Part shown: positions 1 through 8,401 of the stretch, in pieces | How the letters are laid out: every line of letters begins with the position of its first letter | How positions within the stretch are numbered: position 1 is the first letter of the stretch | NCBI GenBank assembly: GCA_902775355.1 | Contig: CACYLY010000018.1 | Span: 1-53,010, forward strand | Direction: 5' to 3' | DNA length: 53,010 bases | DNA from: Oscillospiraceae bacterium | GTDB lineage: Bacteria > Bacillota > Clostridia > Oscillospirales > Oscillospiraceae | Notes under the pieces: generated by a model | Seen by the model: the letters and a program-made list of their open reading frames with translations, nothing else | Databases searched by the model: none | Told to the model about the DNA's origin: nothing | Translations under genes and position numbers: made by a program

Positions 1-211
1 TGTCCGCGACTTCCGCGGCATCAGCGCCGACGCCTTCGACGGCCGCGGCAACTACAGCCTGGGCCTGAAGGAGCAGATCATCTTCCCCGAGATCGAGTAC
101 GACAAGATCGAGAAGCTGCGCGGTATGAACATCGCCATCACCACCACCGCGAAGACCGACGAAGAGGCTCGCGAGCTGCTCAGGCTCATGGGCGCTCCCT
201 TCGTGAACTGA
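1..211 (+). CDS. rplE: 50S ribosomal protein L5, C-terminal part
   Basis: The reading frame starting at base 2 encodes the last 69 residues of L5 and stops at TGA 209-211; the N-terminus lies outside the window. It contains the conserved C-terminal pattern RDFRG, then a stretch around [13 protein letters not shown], then the [10 protein letters not shown] segment that closes the family. L5 binds 5S rRNA and helps place it in the central protuberance of the large subunit. The stop overlaps the ribosome binding site of rpsZ by one base (AGGAGG at 211-216), as expected inside the spc operon. The identification rests on sequence and gene order together. Confidence 0.95.
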   Translation, partial: VRDFRGISADAFDGRGNYSLGLKEQIIFPEIEYDKIEKLRGMNIAITTTAKTDEEARELLRLMGAPFVN

Positions 212-224
212 GGAGGACGTACAA

Positions 225-410
225 ATGGCTAAGAAATCCATGATTCTCAAGCAGCAGGCCCCTGCGAAGTTCTCTACTCGCAAGTACAACCGCTGCAAGC
301 TCTGCGGCCGTCCCCACGCCTATCTGCGCAACTACGGCATCTGCCGTATCTGCTTCCGCGAACTGGCTTATAAGGGCCAGATCCCCGGAGTCCGCAAGGC
401 GAGCTTCTAA
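225..410 (+). CDS. rpsZ: 30S ribosomal protein S14, zinc-binding (type Z)
   Basis: This 61-residue protein is the short zinc-binding form of S14, with the ribbon formed by C24-x2-C27 and C40-x2-C43. S14 sits in the head of the small subunit. The start follows AGGAGG at 211-216 with normal spacing. The long S14 form that lacks the cysteines is about 100 residues, so the length and cysteines agree. The TAA stop (408-410) lies inside the left inverted repeat of an inserted element that begins at 407, so the element abuts the last codon without changing the protein. Confidence 0.97.
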   Translation: MAKKSMILKQQAPAKFSTRKYNRCKLCGRPHAYLRNYGICRICFRELAYKGQIPGVRKASF

Positions 411-492
411 TTTTCCGTCATACTTCGTTGGCGGCGGCTCGCAGTATAGAAGATACAGCTTCGCCTTGCCGCCTCGTCTGACGAAAAATTAG
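407..492. mobile_element. 86-bp MITE-like element with terminal inverted repeats
   Basis: CTAATTTTCCGTCA (407-420) is the reverse complement, with one mismatch, of TGACGAAAAATTAG (479-492). The unit is too short to encode a protein. About 30 bases of its left half (from 412, TACTTCGTTGGCGGCGG core) recur almost exactly at 516-546. It lies between rpsZ and rpsH in the spc operon. Calling it a mobile element is an inference from the inverted ends and the second copy; no transposase is present. Confidence 0.55.
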
Positions 493-511
493 TTCACTCG
501 CAGGCCAGCCT

Positions 512-637
512 CTGATTTTTCCTGATACTTCGTTGGCGGCGGCTCGCGTAGGGAGGCATCCCCAGATGCCTCCGAGAATCGACAGCCGGGAAGCGGAGCG
601 ATCAGGGGATCGCTCCCTACAGGAGACGAAAAATCAG
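512..637. mobile_element. Second MITE-like element, same ends, with an internal palindrome
   Basis: CTGATTTTTCCTGA (512-525) pairs with GACGAAAAATCAG (625-637), and the left portion repeats the TACTTCGTTGGCGG core of the element at 407-492. Its interior, about 547-620, is a separate palindrome bounded by GTAGGGAGG and GGATCGCTCCCTAC, which resembles repeat family B elsewhere in the window. The arrangement suggests one element nested in another. Nothing in it looks coding. Confidence 0.5.
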
Positions 638-656
638 CGCGGAAGCGCCGGCTTCC

Positions 657-709
657 CACCTCCCCTGTGCAAGGGGAGGTGCCGAGCAAAGCGAGGCGGA
701 GGGGTTGTC
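657..709 (+). repeat. Palindromic repeat family A, forward copy
   Basis: The first hairpin is CACCTCCCCT (657-666), a 5-base loop, and AGGGGAGGTG (672-681). After a short variable part the element ends in GGAGGGGTTGTC (about 698-709). It is 53 bp long, the same length as the copy embedded in the LRR-dockerin gene at 44367-44419. It is untranslated here. Confidence 0.7.
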
Positions 710-722
710 ACCAGGAAACAAC

Positions 723-770
723 GACCCCTCAGTCGCCTGCGGCGACAGCTCCCCTTGCGCAGGGGAGCTG
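723..770 (-). repeat. Palindromic repeat family A, reverse copy
   Basis: Read left to right this is the mirror order of the copy at 657: GACCCCTC, the variable hairpin GTCGCC-tgc-GGCGAC (732-746), then the conserved hairpin AGCTCCCCT-tgcgc-AGGGGAGCT (747-769). With the copy at 657 it forms an inverted pair between rpsZ and rpsH. The remaining bases 771-942 hold no gene; only a small GCCAAT/ATTGGC hairpin near 860-880 and the rpsH ribosome binding site (AGGAGG, about 929) are recognisable. Confidence 0.65.
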
Positions 771-942
771 AAAGAAACCGTTTTATCCGGCGGGAGCCGA
801 TCCCTCCCGCCGAATAATAAAGAAGGGAGACCCCCTTCAAACAGCGAGGAAAGGCCATGGCCAATCAAGCATTGGCATGGGACCTCCCGCTGAAACCGAC
901 CGGGAAACCCGGCGGTAACTCTAAATCAGGAGGATAAAAACT

Positions 943-1341
943 ATGCAGATCACCGACCCCATTGCCGATATGCTGACCCGCATCCGCAACGCCGGATGTG
1001 CCAAGCATGAAAGCGTCGATGTCCCGGCCTCCAAGATGAAGAAGGCCATTGCCGAGATCCTTCTCAACGAAGGTTACATCAAGAACTACCAGGTGATTGA
1101 TGACGGCACTCAGGGCATCATCCGCATCACCCTTAAGTACCTGCCCGGCAAGGAGAAGGCCATCCAGGGTCTTCGCCGTGTCAGCAAGCCCGGTCTCCGG
1201 GTGTACGCCGGTGCTGACGAGCTCCCCCGCGTCCTGAAGGGCCTGGGCATCGCCATCATCTCCACCTCCAAGGGCATCATGACCGACAAGCAGGCTCGCA
1301 AGGAGCATGTTGGCGGCGAAGTGCTCGCGTTCGTGTGGTAA
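943..1341 (+). CDS. rpsH: 30S ribosomal protein S8
   Basis: The 132-residue product begins [17 protein letters not shown] and ends in the EVLAFVW pattern typical of S8, at normal family length. S8 binds the central domain of 16S rRNA early in assembly, and in Escherichia coli it is also the translational repressor of the spc operon. The start follows AGGAGG with 7-8 bases spacing. Upstream is an unusually long gap (533 bases after rpsZ) filled with palindromic repeats; downstream rplF follows after 12 bases. Whether any S8 autoregulation survives here cannot be told from sequence alone. Confidence 0.98.
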   Translation: MQITDPIADMLTRIRNAGCAKHESVDVPASKMKKAIAEILLNEGYIKNYQVIDDGTQGIIRITLKYLPGKEKAIQGLRRVSKPGLRVYAGADELPRVLKGLGIAIISTSKGIMTDKQARKEHVGGEVLAFVW

Positions 1342-1353
1342 GGAGGAAGCGAC

Positions 1354-1896
1354 ATGTCTAGAATCGGTAGAGCTCCCATCACCATCCCCGCCGGTGTCGA
1401 AGTCAAGATCACCGAGCACAACCACATCACCGTCAAGGGCCCCAAGGGCACCCTGGAGCGTGATCTGGTCCCCTCCATCAAGGTCGAGCAGGACGGCAAC
1501 GTCCTCCATGTGACCCGCCCTAATGACAGCAAAGAGAACCGTTCTCTCCACGGTCTGACCCGGACCCTGGTGGACAACATGGTCGTCGGCGTGACCAAGG
1601 GCTTCGAGAAGAAGCTGGAGATCAACGGCGTCGGCTACCGTGCCGCCAAGGAGGGCAAGAACCTGGTAATGAACCTGGGTTACTCCCATCAGATCATCGT
1701 CCCCGAGACCGAGGACATCCAGATCGACGTTCCCGATGCCAACCACATCGTCATCAAGGGGATCGACAAGCAGAAGGTCGGCCAGTTTGCAGCCGAGATT
1801 CGTGGCAAGCGTCCTCCCGAGCCCTACAAGGGCAAGGGCGTGAAGTATGACTACGAAGTCGTCCGCCGCAAAGAAGGCAAGACCGGCGCCAAGTAA
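1354..1896 (+). CDS. rplF: 50S ribosomal protein L6
   Basis: This 180-residue protein starts [17 protein letters not shown] and shows the two related L6 domains, with the conserved C-terminal [14 protein letters not shown] (about residues 151-164) that contacts rRNA near the sarcin-ricin loop. Length and motifs are standard. It follows rpsH by 12 bases with its own AGGAGG and precedes rplR by 16 bases. Confidence 0.98.
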   Translation: MSRIGRAPITIPAGVEVKITEHNHITVKGPKGTLERDLVPSIKVEQDGNVLHVTRPNDSKENRSLHGLTRTLVDNMVVGVTKGFEKKLEINGVGYRAAKEGKNLVMNLGYSHQIIVPETEDIQIDVPDANHIVIKGIDKQKVGQFAAEIRGKRPPEPYKGKGVKYDYEVVRRKEGKTGAK

Positions 1897-1912
1897 ACGG
1901 AGGTGTGCCTGA

Positions 1913-2272
1913 ATGATTAAGAGACCTGATACCAGAGGACAGCGCATCAAGCGCCACAACCGCGTACGCGGCAAGATCTCCGGCACCGCCGAGAGACCCC
2001 GCCTGTGCGTGTTCCGCAGCGAAAACCACATCTATGCCCAGATCATCGACGACGTGGCAGGCAACACCCTGGTGTCCGCCTCCAGCGTGGAGAAGGGCTT
2101 CGAAGGCAAGGGCGGCAACGTGGAAGCCGCCAAGAAGATCGGCGCCACTGTCGCAGAGCGCGCTCTGCAGAAGGGCATCGAGGAAGTCGTGTTCGACCGC
2201 GGCGGTTATATCTACCACGGCCGGGTCAAGGCTCTGGCTGAGGGCGCCCGCGAGGGCGGCCTGAAGTTCTGA
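1913..2272 (+). CDS. rplR: 50S ribosomal protein L18
   Basis: The 119-residue product carries the family pattern [20 protein letters not shown] near the N-terminus and [20 protein letters not shown] at the C-terminus. L18 binds 5S rRNA beside L5. The chosen ATG follows GGAGG at about 1899-1903. It sits between rplF and rpsE, the canonical place. Confidence 0.98.
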   Translation: MIKRPDTRGQRIKRHNRVRGKISGTAERPRLCVFRSENHIYAQIIDDVAGNTLVSASSVEKGFEGKGGNVEAAKKIGATVAERALQKGIEEVVFDRGGYIYHGRVKALAEGAREGGLKF

Positions 2273-2291
2273 GGAAGGGGGAAAACGATTC

Positions 2292-2828
2292 ATGGCTTAC
2301 AATAACGACAGAAACGACAGACGGGATCGCCGCAACCGCGACGAGGCTCCTTCCGAGTTCATCGAGAAGCTGGTTTCCCTCAACCGCGTCAGCAAGACCG
2401 TCAAGGGCGGCCGTGTGGCCAAGTTCTCCGCGCTCTGCGTGGTCGGCGACGGCAAGGGCCGCGTCGGTTACGGCATGGGCAAGGCCAACGAGGTCTCCGA
2501 GGCCATCCGCAAGGGTCTGGAAGACGCCAAGAAGAACATCGTCACCATCACCCTGAGCGGCACCACCATCCCCCACGAGGTGCTGGGCTGCTTCGGCGCC
2601 GGCCGCGTGCTCCTCAAGCCTGCCCCGGAAGGCACCGGCGTCATCGCCGGCGGCGCCGTCCGCGCGGTGGTCGAGGCCGCCGGTATCTCCAACATCCGTA
2701 CCAAGTGCCTGCGGACCAACAACCCCGCCAACGTTGTGGCAGCCACGATGGAAGGCCTCAAGTCCCTGCGTGACGCGACCCAGGTCGCGGCCGTCCGGGG
2801 CAAGACTCCTGAAGAAGTTCAGGGTTAA
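2292..2828 (+). CDS. rpsE: 30S ribosomal protein S5
   Basis: The 178-residue protein has a lysine-, arginine- and aspartate-rich N-terminal tail (residues 2-20), then the double-stranded-RNA-binding-like domain with [19 protein letters not shown] (about 23-41), and the C-terminal domain ending near [16 protein letters not shown]5 contributes to decoding accuracy and mRNA helicase activity at the entry channel. It starts 19 bases after rplR behind a GGAAGGGGG-like binding site. Confidence 0.97.
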   Translation: MAYNNDRNDRRDRRNRDEAPSEFIEKLVSLNRVSKTVKGGRVAKFSALCVVGDGKGRVGYGMGKANEVSEAIRKGLEDAKKNIVTITLSGTTIPHEVLGCFGAGRVLLKPAPEGTGVIAGGAVRAVVEAAGISNIRTKCLRTNNPANVVAATMEGLKSLRDATQVAAVRGKTPEEVQG

Positions 2829-2840
2829 GGAGGACGAAAC

Positions 2841-3020
2841 ATGGCTAAATTGAGAATCAAGCTCGTCAAGAGCCTCAGCGGCAGACTGGACAGCCACATC
2901 GCCACCGCCCAGTCCCTGGGCCTGCACAAGATCGGCAACGAGACCGTACAGCCCGACAATCCCCAGACCCGCGGCAAGATCGCCAAGATCGGCTATCTGC
3001 TGAAGGTCACCGAAGAATAA
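2841..3020 (+). CDS. rpmD: 50S ribosomal protein L30
   Basis: A 59-residue frame from ATG 2841 to TAA 3018-3020 encodes L30. It begins [19 protein letters not shown] and includes the [20 protein letters not shown] segment that defines the family. It has a clear GGAGG 7 bases upstream and lies between rpsE and rplO as usual. It is easily missed by length cut-offs. Confidence 0.97.
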   Translation: MAKLRIKLVKSLSGRLDSHIATAQSLGLHKIGNETVQPDNPQTRGKIAKIGYLLKVTEE

Positions 3021-3033
3021 GGAGGGCAAGAGA

Positions 3034-3474
3034 ATGAATATTCATGACCTTTCTCCGGTTGCCGGATCCACCCATGTCGACAAGCGCAAGGGCAGAGGCC
3101 ATGCCACCGGCAACGGCAAGACTGCCGGCCGCGGCCACAAGGGCCAGAAGGCCCGCAGCGGCGGCGGTGTCCGCATCGGCTTCGAAGGCGGCCAGATGCC
3201 TCTGGCCCGCCGCGTCCCCAAGCGCGGCTTCAACAACATCTTCGCCAAGCCCCTGGAGATCGTGAACGTCTCCGAGCTGGAGAAGTTTGAAGACGGCGCC
3301 GTGGTCGACGTCCAGGCTCTCCTGGAAAAGCGCATCATCACCAAGTGCAGATATGGTGTCAAGTTCCTGGGCAACGGCGACGTTACCCGGAAGCTGACGG
3401 TCAAGGCTTCTGCTTTCTCCGAAACCGCAAAACAGAAGATCGAGGCGGCCGGCGGAAAGGCAGAGGTGGTCTAA
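3034..3474 (+). CDS. rplO: 50S ribosomal protein L15
   Basis: This 146-residue protein has the glycine-, lysine- and arginine-rich L15 N-terminus ([19 protein letters not shown], about residues 22-40), the [17 protein letters not shown] motif and the C-terminal domain ending with [16 protein letters not shown]15 is a late assembly protein contacting 23S rRNA. It starts 13 bases after rpmD. Its TAA stop is followed immediately by the GTG start of secY, so translational coupling is likely. Confidence 0.98.
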   Translation: MNIHDLSPVAGSTHVDKRKGRGHATGNGKTAGRGHKGQKARSGGGVRIGFEGGQMPLARRVPKRGFNNIFAKPLEIVNVSELEKFEDGAVVDVQALLEKRIITKCRYGVKFLGNGDVTRKLTVKASAFSETAKQKIEAAGGKAEVV

Positions 3475-4770
3475 GTGATTCAGACCCTGAAAAACGCCTG
3501 GAAGATCGAGGACCTTCGCAGAAAGATCCTCTTCACCCTGCTGATCATCCTGCTGTACCGCGTGGGCAACGCCATCCCTGTTCCCTACGTGAACAAGGAA
3601 GCCCTGGAGCTCTACTTTGAGCAGGTCCAGGGGACCATGCTGGGTCTCTACAACATGATGTCCGGCGGCGCCTTCTCCCAGGCCACCATCTTCGCCCTGT
3701 CCATCCAGCCCTACATCAACGCCTCCATCATCATCCAGCTGCTCTGCATCGCCATCCCGGCCCTGGAGCGGCTGAGCAAGGAAGGCGGCGAGGAGGGCCG
3801 CAAGAAGATCGCCTCCATCACCCGTTACGCCACCGTGGGCATCGGCCTTCTCATGGGCTTTGCCTACTACATGCTGATGAAGAACTATCAGCTGATCGAC
3901 GCCCGCTACGCCTCCAGCGTCTGGACCGCGATCGTCATCATCCTGACCTTCACCTCCGGCTCCGCCCTGATCATGTGGCTGGGCGAGCAGATCACCGAGT
4001 TCGGCATCGGCAACGGCATTTCCATCATCCTGTTTGCCAGCATCATGGCCCGTCTGCCCCGGAGCATCATCTCCACCGTGCAGAACGTCATGGCCGGCAA
4101 TCTGGCCTGGTGGGTGGCCGTCCTCATGTTCCTGGGCGCCCTGGCCATCATCGTCCTGATCGTCTACGTCAACGACGCCGAGCGCCGCATCCCGATTCAG
4201 TACGCCAAGCGCGTGGTGGGCCGCAAGATGTACGGCGGCCAGAGCACCTTCCTTCCCATGAAGGTGAACATGTCCGGCGTTATGCCCATCATCTTCGCCT
4301 CCTCCATCGGCTCCCTGCCCGCCACCATCGCAGGCCTGGCCGGGAAGAGCACCGGAGAGGGCACCTGGGTGAACACCTGGTTCGGCAACGACTCCATCCC
4401 CTACGCCATCATCTACTTCCTGCTGATCATCTTCTTCGCGTACTTCTACTCCACGATCCAGTTCAACCCCATCGAGGTGTCGAACAACCTGAAGAAGAAC
4501 GGCGGCTATATCCCCGGCTTCCGTCCCGGCAAGCCCACCAGCGAGTTCATCCAGAAGGTGCTCAACAAGATCACCCTCTTCGGCGCGCTGTACCTGGGCA
4601 TCATCGCCGTGACCCCCATTCTGATCTCTCACTTCAGCGACAGCGCCAAGCTCACGGGTCTGTCCCTGGGCGGCACGTCCATCATGATCGCAGTCGGTGT
4701 TGCGCTGGAAACCGTTCGTGCGCTGGAAGCTCAGATGCTCATGCGCAATTACAAAGGTTTCCTGGACTGA
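3475..4770 (+). CDS. secY: Protein translocase subunit SecY
   Basis: This 431-residue polytopic protein is the channel of the Sec translocon. It opens with an amphipathic segment (LKNAWKIEDLRRKILFTLL) and has the ten-helix pattern of SecY, with characteristic patches SIQPYINASIIIQLL (about residues 80-94), YAKRVVGRKMYGG and NPIEVSNNLKKNGGYIPG. The start codon is GTG, directly after the rplO stop; no in-frame ATG lies nearby and homologues start here, so coupling to rplO with a weak AGAGG site is assumed. Length is normal. Confidence 0.97.
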   Translation: MIQTLKNAWKIEDLRRKILFTLLIILLYRVGNAIPVPYVNKEALELYFEQVQGTMLGLYNMMSGGAFSQATIFALSIQPYINASIIIQLLCIAIPALERLSKEGGEEGRKKIASITRYATVGIGLLMGFAYYMLMKNYQLIDARYASSVWTAIVIILTFTSGSALIMWLGEQITEFGIGNGISIILFASIMARLPRSIISTVQNVMAGNLAWWVAVLMFLGALAIIVLIVYVNDAERRIPIQYAKRVVGRKMYGGQSTFLPMKVNMSGVMPIIFASSIGSLPATIAGLAGKSTGEGTWVNTWFGNDSIPYAIIYFLLIIFFAYFYSTIQFNPIEVSNNLKKNGGYIPGFRPGKPTSEFIQKVLNKITLFGALYLGIIAVTPILISHFSDSAKLTGLSLGGTSIMIAVGVALETVRALEAQMLMRNYKGFLD

Positions 4771-4786
4771 TACGGGAGGGTATCAC

Positions 4787-5419
4787 ATGAGGCTGATTCT
4801 TTTAGGCGCCCCCGGCGCCGGCAAAGGCACTCAGGCGGAGATCCTGAGCCGCGAGCTCGCGATCCCCACCATCTCCACCGGCAACATCCTCCGCGCCGCC
4901 GTCAAGGCCGGCACGAAGGTGGGCCTGGAGGCCAAGGCATTTATGGAGGCAGGCAAGCTGGTCCCCGACGCCGTGATCATCGGCATCCTGCGGGAGCGGC
5001 TTTCCGAGCCGGACTGCGAAAAGGGCTACATCCTGGACGGCGTGCCCCGCACGATCCCCCAGGCGGAGGCCATGGAGCAGATGGGCATCGCGATCGACTT
5101 CGCCCTCTCCATCGAGGTGGAGGACGCCGTGATCGTGGAGCGCATGTCCGGTCGGCGCACCTGCAAGAACTGCAGCACCACCTTCCACATCGTGAACAAT
5201 CCTCCCAAGGTGGAGGGCGTTTGCGACAACTGCGGCGGCGAGCTCAGCATCCGCAAGGATGACGCTCCCGAGACGGTTCTGGCCCGGCTGGAGACCTACC
5301 ACCGGGAGACCGAGCCGCTGAAGGCTTTCTACGAAGCCCGCGGCAAGCTCCGTCTGGCCCAGAACCAGCCCAGCATCGAGCAGACCACTGCGGAGATCCG
5401 CAGGGTTCTGGAGATCTGA
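4787..5419 (+). CDS. adk: Adenylate kinase, zinc-type
   Basis: This 210-residue enzyme interconverts ATP+AMP and 2 ADP. It has the P-loop GAPGAGKGTQ (residues 7-16), the AMP-binding region and a LID domain with the zinc quartet C126-x2-C129 and C146-x2-C149, as in Gram-positive enzymes. ATG 4787 follows GGGAGGG at about 4774-4780; longer readings into secY lack support. One oddity is the AMP-site loop, which reads LDGVPRT where the family normally has LDGFPRT. The arginine is kept, so activity is still expected. Confidence 0.97.
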   Translation: MRLILLGAPGAGKGTQAEILSRELAIPTISTGNILRAAVKAGTKVGLEAKAFMEAGKLVPDAVIIGILRERLSEPDCEKGYILDGVPRTIPQAEAMEQMGIAIDFALSIEVEDAVIVERMSGRRTCKNCSTTFHIVNNPPKVEGVCDNCGGELSIRKDDAPETVLARLETYHRETEPLKAFYEARGKLRLAQNQPSIEQTTAEIRRVLEI

Positions 5420-5420
5420 A

Positions 5421-6191
5421 ATGGCTGAGAGCATTACCATCAAATCCCCTCACGAGATCGAGATCATGCGCCAGGCCGCGAAGATCGCGGCCGGCGCACG
5501 GTCCATCGGACGTCAGGCCGTTCAGGACGGCTTGACGACAAAGCAAATCGACAGAGCCGTGCATGAGTACATCGTGAAGTCCGGCGCCAAGCCCAGCTGT
5601 CTGGGCTACGAGGGCTTCCCGGCGGCGACCTGCATCTCCGTCAACGAGGAAGTCATCCACGGCATCCCCGGAAAGAGGATCGTTCACAACGGCGACATCG
5701 TGTCCATCGACCTGTGCGCCACCTACCGCGGCTTTATCGGCGACTGTGCCGGCACCTACCCGGTGGGAGAGGTCAGCGAGGAAGCGAAGAAGCTGATGGC
5801 GGTGGCCCGCCAGGCCTTCTTCGAAGGGATCCGGTACGCCAAGGTAGGCTGCCGCGTCCACGATATCGGGGAAGCGGTGCAGGACTATGTGGAGAGCCAC
5901 GGCTTTTCCGTGGTGCGGGACTTCGTGGGTCACGGCATCGGCCGGGGCATGCACGAAGCGCCGGAGGTCCCCAATTACCGCCCGCCGGAGCACCGGGCCA
6001 ATCCCCGGCTCCTGAAGGGCATGACCATCTGCGTGGAGCCTATGATCTGCGCGGGGGACTGGCGAATCAGGATCCTGAAGGACGGCTGGACGGTCGTCAC
6101 AAGGGATTCCTCTCTGGCCGCCCATTACGAGAACACCATCCTCATCACCGACGGGGAACCGGAGATTCTCACCATGGCGGACGACATCTGA
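5421..6191 (+). CDS. map: Methionine aminopeptidase, type I
   Basis: This 256-residue enzyme removes initiator methionine from nascent proteins. All five dinuclear metal ligands of the family are visible: Asp in VSIDLCA, Asp in FIGDCAG, His in [13 protein letters not shown], Glu in CVEPM and Glu in HYENT. Type I length without an N-terminal extension. It starts one base after the adk stop, with a GGAG-like site inside the end of adk. It belongs to the adk-map-infA run typical of Firmicutes. Confidence 0.97.
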   Translation: MAESITIKSPHEIEIMRQAAKIAAGARSIGRQAVQDGLTTKQIDRAVHEYIVKSGAKPSCLGYEGFPAATCISVNEEVIHGIPGKRIVHNGDIVSIDLCATYRGFIGDCAGTYPVGEVSEEAKKLMAVARQAFFEGIRYAKVGCRVHDIGEAVQDYVESHGFSVVRDFVGHGIGRGMHEAPEVPNYRPPEHRANPRLLKGMTICVEPMICAGDWRIRILKDGWTVVTRDSSLAAHYENTILITDGEPEILTMADDI

Positions 6192-6214
6192 ATGAGATCT
6201 GGAGGAGAAAAGCT

Positions 6215-6433
6215 TTGGCAAAAGACGATGTAATCGAACTCGAAGGCACGGTGGTAGAATCCCTGCCTAACACCATGTTCCAGGTGGATATCGGCGGCGG
6301 CCATATCATCCTGGCCCATATTTCCGGCAAGCTCCGGATGAACTTTATCCGTATCCTTCCCGGCGACAAAGTCACGGTGCAGATGTCTCCCTACGACCTG
6401 ACCCGCGGCCGCATCACCTGGAGAAGCAAGTAA
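6215..6433 (+). CDS. infA: Translation initiation factor IF-1
   Basis: A 72-residue frame begins at TTG 6215 (read as Met) with [19 protein letters not shown] and ends with RGRITWRSK, the complete S1-like OB fold of IF-1. TTG is chosen because GGAGGAG at 6201-6207 stands 7 bases upstream and the resulting length is exactly that of the family. A much longer open frame runs upstream in the same phase through map, but that is not coding. rpmJ follows after 18 bases. Confidence 0.95.
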   Translation: MAKDDVIELEGTVVESLPNTMFQVDIGGGHIILAHISGKLRMNFIRILPGDKVTVQMSPYDLTRGRITWRSK

Positions 6434-6451
6434 CAGCAGGAGGTATAACAA

Positions 6452-6565
6452 ATGAAAGTCAGACCTTCCGTGAAGCCTATGTGCGAGAAGTGCAAGATCA
6501 TCAAGCGCAAGGGCAAAGTCATGGTCATCTGCGAGAACCCCAAGCATAAGCAGCGTCAGGGCTGA
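6452..6565 (+). CDS. rpmJ: 50S ribosomal protein L36
   Basis: A 37-residue frame ([20 protein letters not shown]...) encodes L36 of the zinc-binding type, with C11, C14, C27 and H32 as ligands. It has AGGAGG at 6438-6443 and lies between infA and the rpsM leader, its standard place. It is below common length cut-offs. Confidence 0.96.
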   Translation: MKVRPSVKPMCEKCKIIKRKGKVMVICENPKHKQRQG

Positions 6566-6634
6566 GAAGCAATACAAAGAGTCGAGCCCCGGAGCGTGAC
6601 GCAAAAAAATCTTGAAATCCCGAAGAAATTTTTC

Positions 6635-6664
6635 TTGACATACCCGGTATGTTTTTGATAAAAT
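6635..6664 (+). promoter_or_regulatory. Internal promoter ahead of rpsM-rpsK-rpsD-rpoA-rplQ
   Basis: TTGACA (6635-6640), an 18-base spacer and TAAAAT (6659-6664) form a near-consensus sigma-A promoter directly after rpmJ. Transcription would begin near 6671, leaving a leader of about 215 bases before rpsM. It would let the alpha-operon genes be expressed independently of the upstream spc genes. Confidence 0.8.
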
Positions 6665-6670
6665 AACTCT

Positions 6671-6886
6671 TCGCTGCGGTCTTGATTTTGTTGCCGATCC
6701 GTAACCGGAGGATCGACTCCTTGTGCGCTGTTCCGGCTCAAAAGCAAGCCCGAGGCAAAGTACCCCGGCGACAGGAAAAAAGCTCCTGTCTTATCAATAT
6801 CCCGCATGGACCAGGGACTCCCTCCGGCGGGAATAAGCCCCTGAGTCCGCACAAGTGCGGAAATAATTTCGAAAGGAAGAAAAAGT
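6671..6886 (+). promoter_or_regulatory. Structured mRNA leader upstream of rpsM
   Basis: The untranslated leader holds three visible stems: GACAGGA (6770-6776) with TCCTGTC (6784-6790); CCCGC (6801-6805) with GCGGG (6827-6831); and TCCGCAC (6846-6852) with GTGCGGA (6855-6861). A ribosome binding site (AAAGGAAG) precedes rpsM. Known alpha-operon or rpsD leaders bind S4 as feedback repressor; that this one does is an inference from position, not from a recognised consensus. Confidence 0.45.
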
Positions 6887-7255
6887 ATGGCACGTATAGC
6901 CGGCGTTGACCTGCCCAAAGACAAGAGAATCGAGATCGGTCTCACCTACGTCTACGGAATCGGCAGAACCAGCGCGAAGAAGATCCTGGAGATGACTGGG
7001 ATCAATCCCGACACCCGTGTGAAAGACCTCACCGATGAGGAAGAATCCAAGCTGCGTGAGTGCATCGACCACCACTACATCGTGGAAGGCGATCTCCGCC
7101 GTCAGACCGCGCTGGACATCAAGCGCCTGACCGAGATCGGCTGCTACCGTGGTCTGCGCCATCGCCGCGGCCTCCCCGTGCGCGGCCAGCGGAGCAAGAC
7201 CAACGCCCGCACCCGCAAGGGCCCGAAACGCACCATCGCGAACAAGAAGAAGTAA
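6887..7255 (+). CDS. rpsM: 30S ribosomal protein S13
   Basis: The 122-residue product begins [19 protein letters not shown] and contains the helix-two-turn-helix region and the basic C-terminal tail [20 protein letters not shown] that reaches toward the decoding site. S13 bridges the small and large subunits in the head. It is the first gene after the internal promoter and is followed by rpsK after 16 bases. Confidence 0.98.
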   Translation: MARIAGVDLPKDKRIEIGLTYVYGIGRTSAKKILEMTGINPDTRVKDLTDEEESKLRECIDHHYIVEGDLRRQTALDIKRLTEIGCYRGLRHRRGLPVRGQRSKTNARTRKGPKRTIANKKK

Positions 7256-7271
7256 GGGAGGGAACTGAACT

Positions 7272-7670
7272 ATGGCAACCGCTAAGAAGAAAGTCGTCAG
7301 AACCCGCCGCAGAGAGCGGAAGAACATTGAAAAGGGCCAGGTCCATATCAGCTCTTCCTTCAACAATACCATGGTTACCGTCACCGATACCCAGGGCAAC
7401 GCCATTTCCTGGGCTTCCGCCGGTGGCCTCGGTTTCCGTGGAAGCAAAAAGTCCACCCCCTTTGCCGCCCAGACCGCCGCTGAGACTGCCGCCAAGGCAG
7501 CCATGGAGCACGGCCTGAAGACCGTCGAGGTCTTCGTGAAGGGTCCCGGCTCCGGCCGTGAGGCCGCCATCCGCGCCCTCCAGACCGCCGGTCTCGAAGT
7601 GACGATGATCAAGGACGTCACTCCCATTCCCCACAATGGCTGCCGTCCTCCGAAACGTCGTCGTGTATAA
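7272..7670 (+). CDS. rpsK: 30S ribosomal protein S11
   Basis: This 132-residue protein carries the S11 patterns [19 protein letters not shown] (about residues 25-43), [14 protein letters not shown] and the C-terminal [19 protein letters not shown]11 lines the platform near the mRNA exit site. It is spaced 16 bases from rpsM and 18 from rpsD, each with a good binding site. Confidence 0.98.
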   Translation: MATAKKKVVRTRRRERKNIEKGQVHISSSFNNTMVTVTDTQGNAISWASAGGLGFRGSKKSTPFAAQTAAETAAKAAMEHGLKTVEVFVKGPGSGREAAIRALQTAGLEVTMIKDVTPIPHNGCRPPKRRRV

Positions 7671-7688
7671 GGAAAGGAGGACACTGTA

Positions 7689-8288
7689 ATGGCTAAGAAC
7701 AGACAGCCCATCGCCAAGCATGCGAAGGCTCTGGGCATCAGCCCGGCCGCCATGGGCTATTTCAAGAAGGAAACCACCCGCAACAGCAACACCCAGACCC
7801 GCAAGAAGAAATCCGAGTACGCCACCCAGCTGCAGGAGAAGCAGAAGGTCAAGTTCGTGTACGGCGTCCTGGAGAAGCAGTTCCGCGGCTACTACGAGAA
7901 CGCCGTCCGGATGCCCGGCAAGGCCGGCGACAACCTGCTCATCCAGCTGGAGAACCGTCTGGACAACGTGGTGTTCCGCCTGGGCTTCGCCGCCTCCCGC
8001 CGCGAGGCCCGTCAGATGGTCAACCACGGCCACTTCACCGTCAACGGCAAGAAGGTCAACATCCCCAGCTACCAGGTCAAGCCCGGTATGGTCATTGCCC
8101 TGAAGGAATCCAGCCGCAGCATCGAGCGCTTCAAGATGAACCTGGAAAACAACGCGTATCATGTGATCCCCAAGTGGCTGGAGTTTGACGCTGCCAACAT
8201 GATCGGCAAGGTCGTCGCGGCTCCCACCAGAGAGGACATCGACTTCCCCGTGGAAGAGCGCCTCATCGTCGAGTTGTACTCCAAGTAA
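7689..8288 (+). CDS. rpsD: 30S ribosomal protein S4 (cysteine-less form)
   Basis: This 199-residue S4 contains the S4 RNA-binding domain ([20 protein letters not shown], about residues 94-113) and the C-terminal [14 protein letters not shown]. The N-terminal region has no cysteine quartet, so it is the C-minus paralogue. S4 nucleates small-subunit assembly and in several bacteria represses its own operon. It precedes rpoA by 113 bases in which no further gene is visible. Confidence 0.97.
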   Translation: MAKNRQPIAKHAKALGISPAAMGYFKKETTRNSNTQTRKKKSEYATQLQEKQKVKFVYGVLEKQFRGYYENAVRMPGKAGDNLLIQLENRLDNVVFRLGFAASRREARQMVNHGHFTVNGKKVNIPSYQVKPGMVIALKESSRSIERFKMNLENNAYHVIPKWLEFDAANMIGKVVAAPTREDIDFPVEERLIVELYSK

Positions 8289-8401
8289 TAAGAAGAACAG
8301 GGGAAGGCCCCCGCGCATTTCCCCACACCCTCAAATTGGTAAACTGAACCACGCATCGCGCCTATGCGGCGCAATCTGAACAAGGAGGGTACAGGAACCA
8401 T

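Noticed and set aside
533-893. Small open frames between rpsZ and rpsH
   Set aside because: They run through palindromic repeats on both strands and have no binding sites or recognisable products.
3007-4632. A 541-residue minus-strand frame opposite rplO-secY
   Set aside because: It is a shadow of two certain genes and has a Gly/Asp/His-rich translation without motif.
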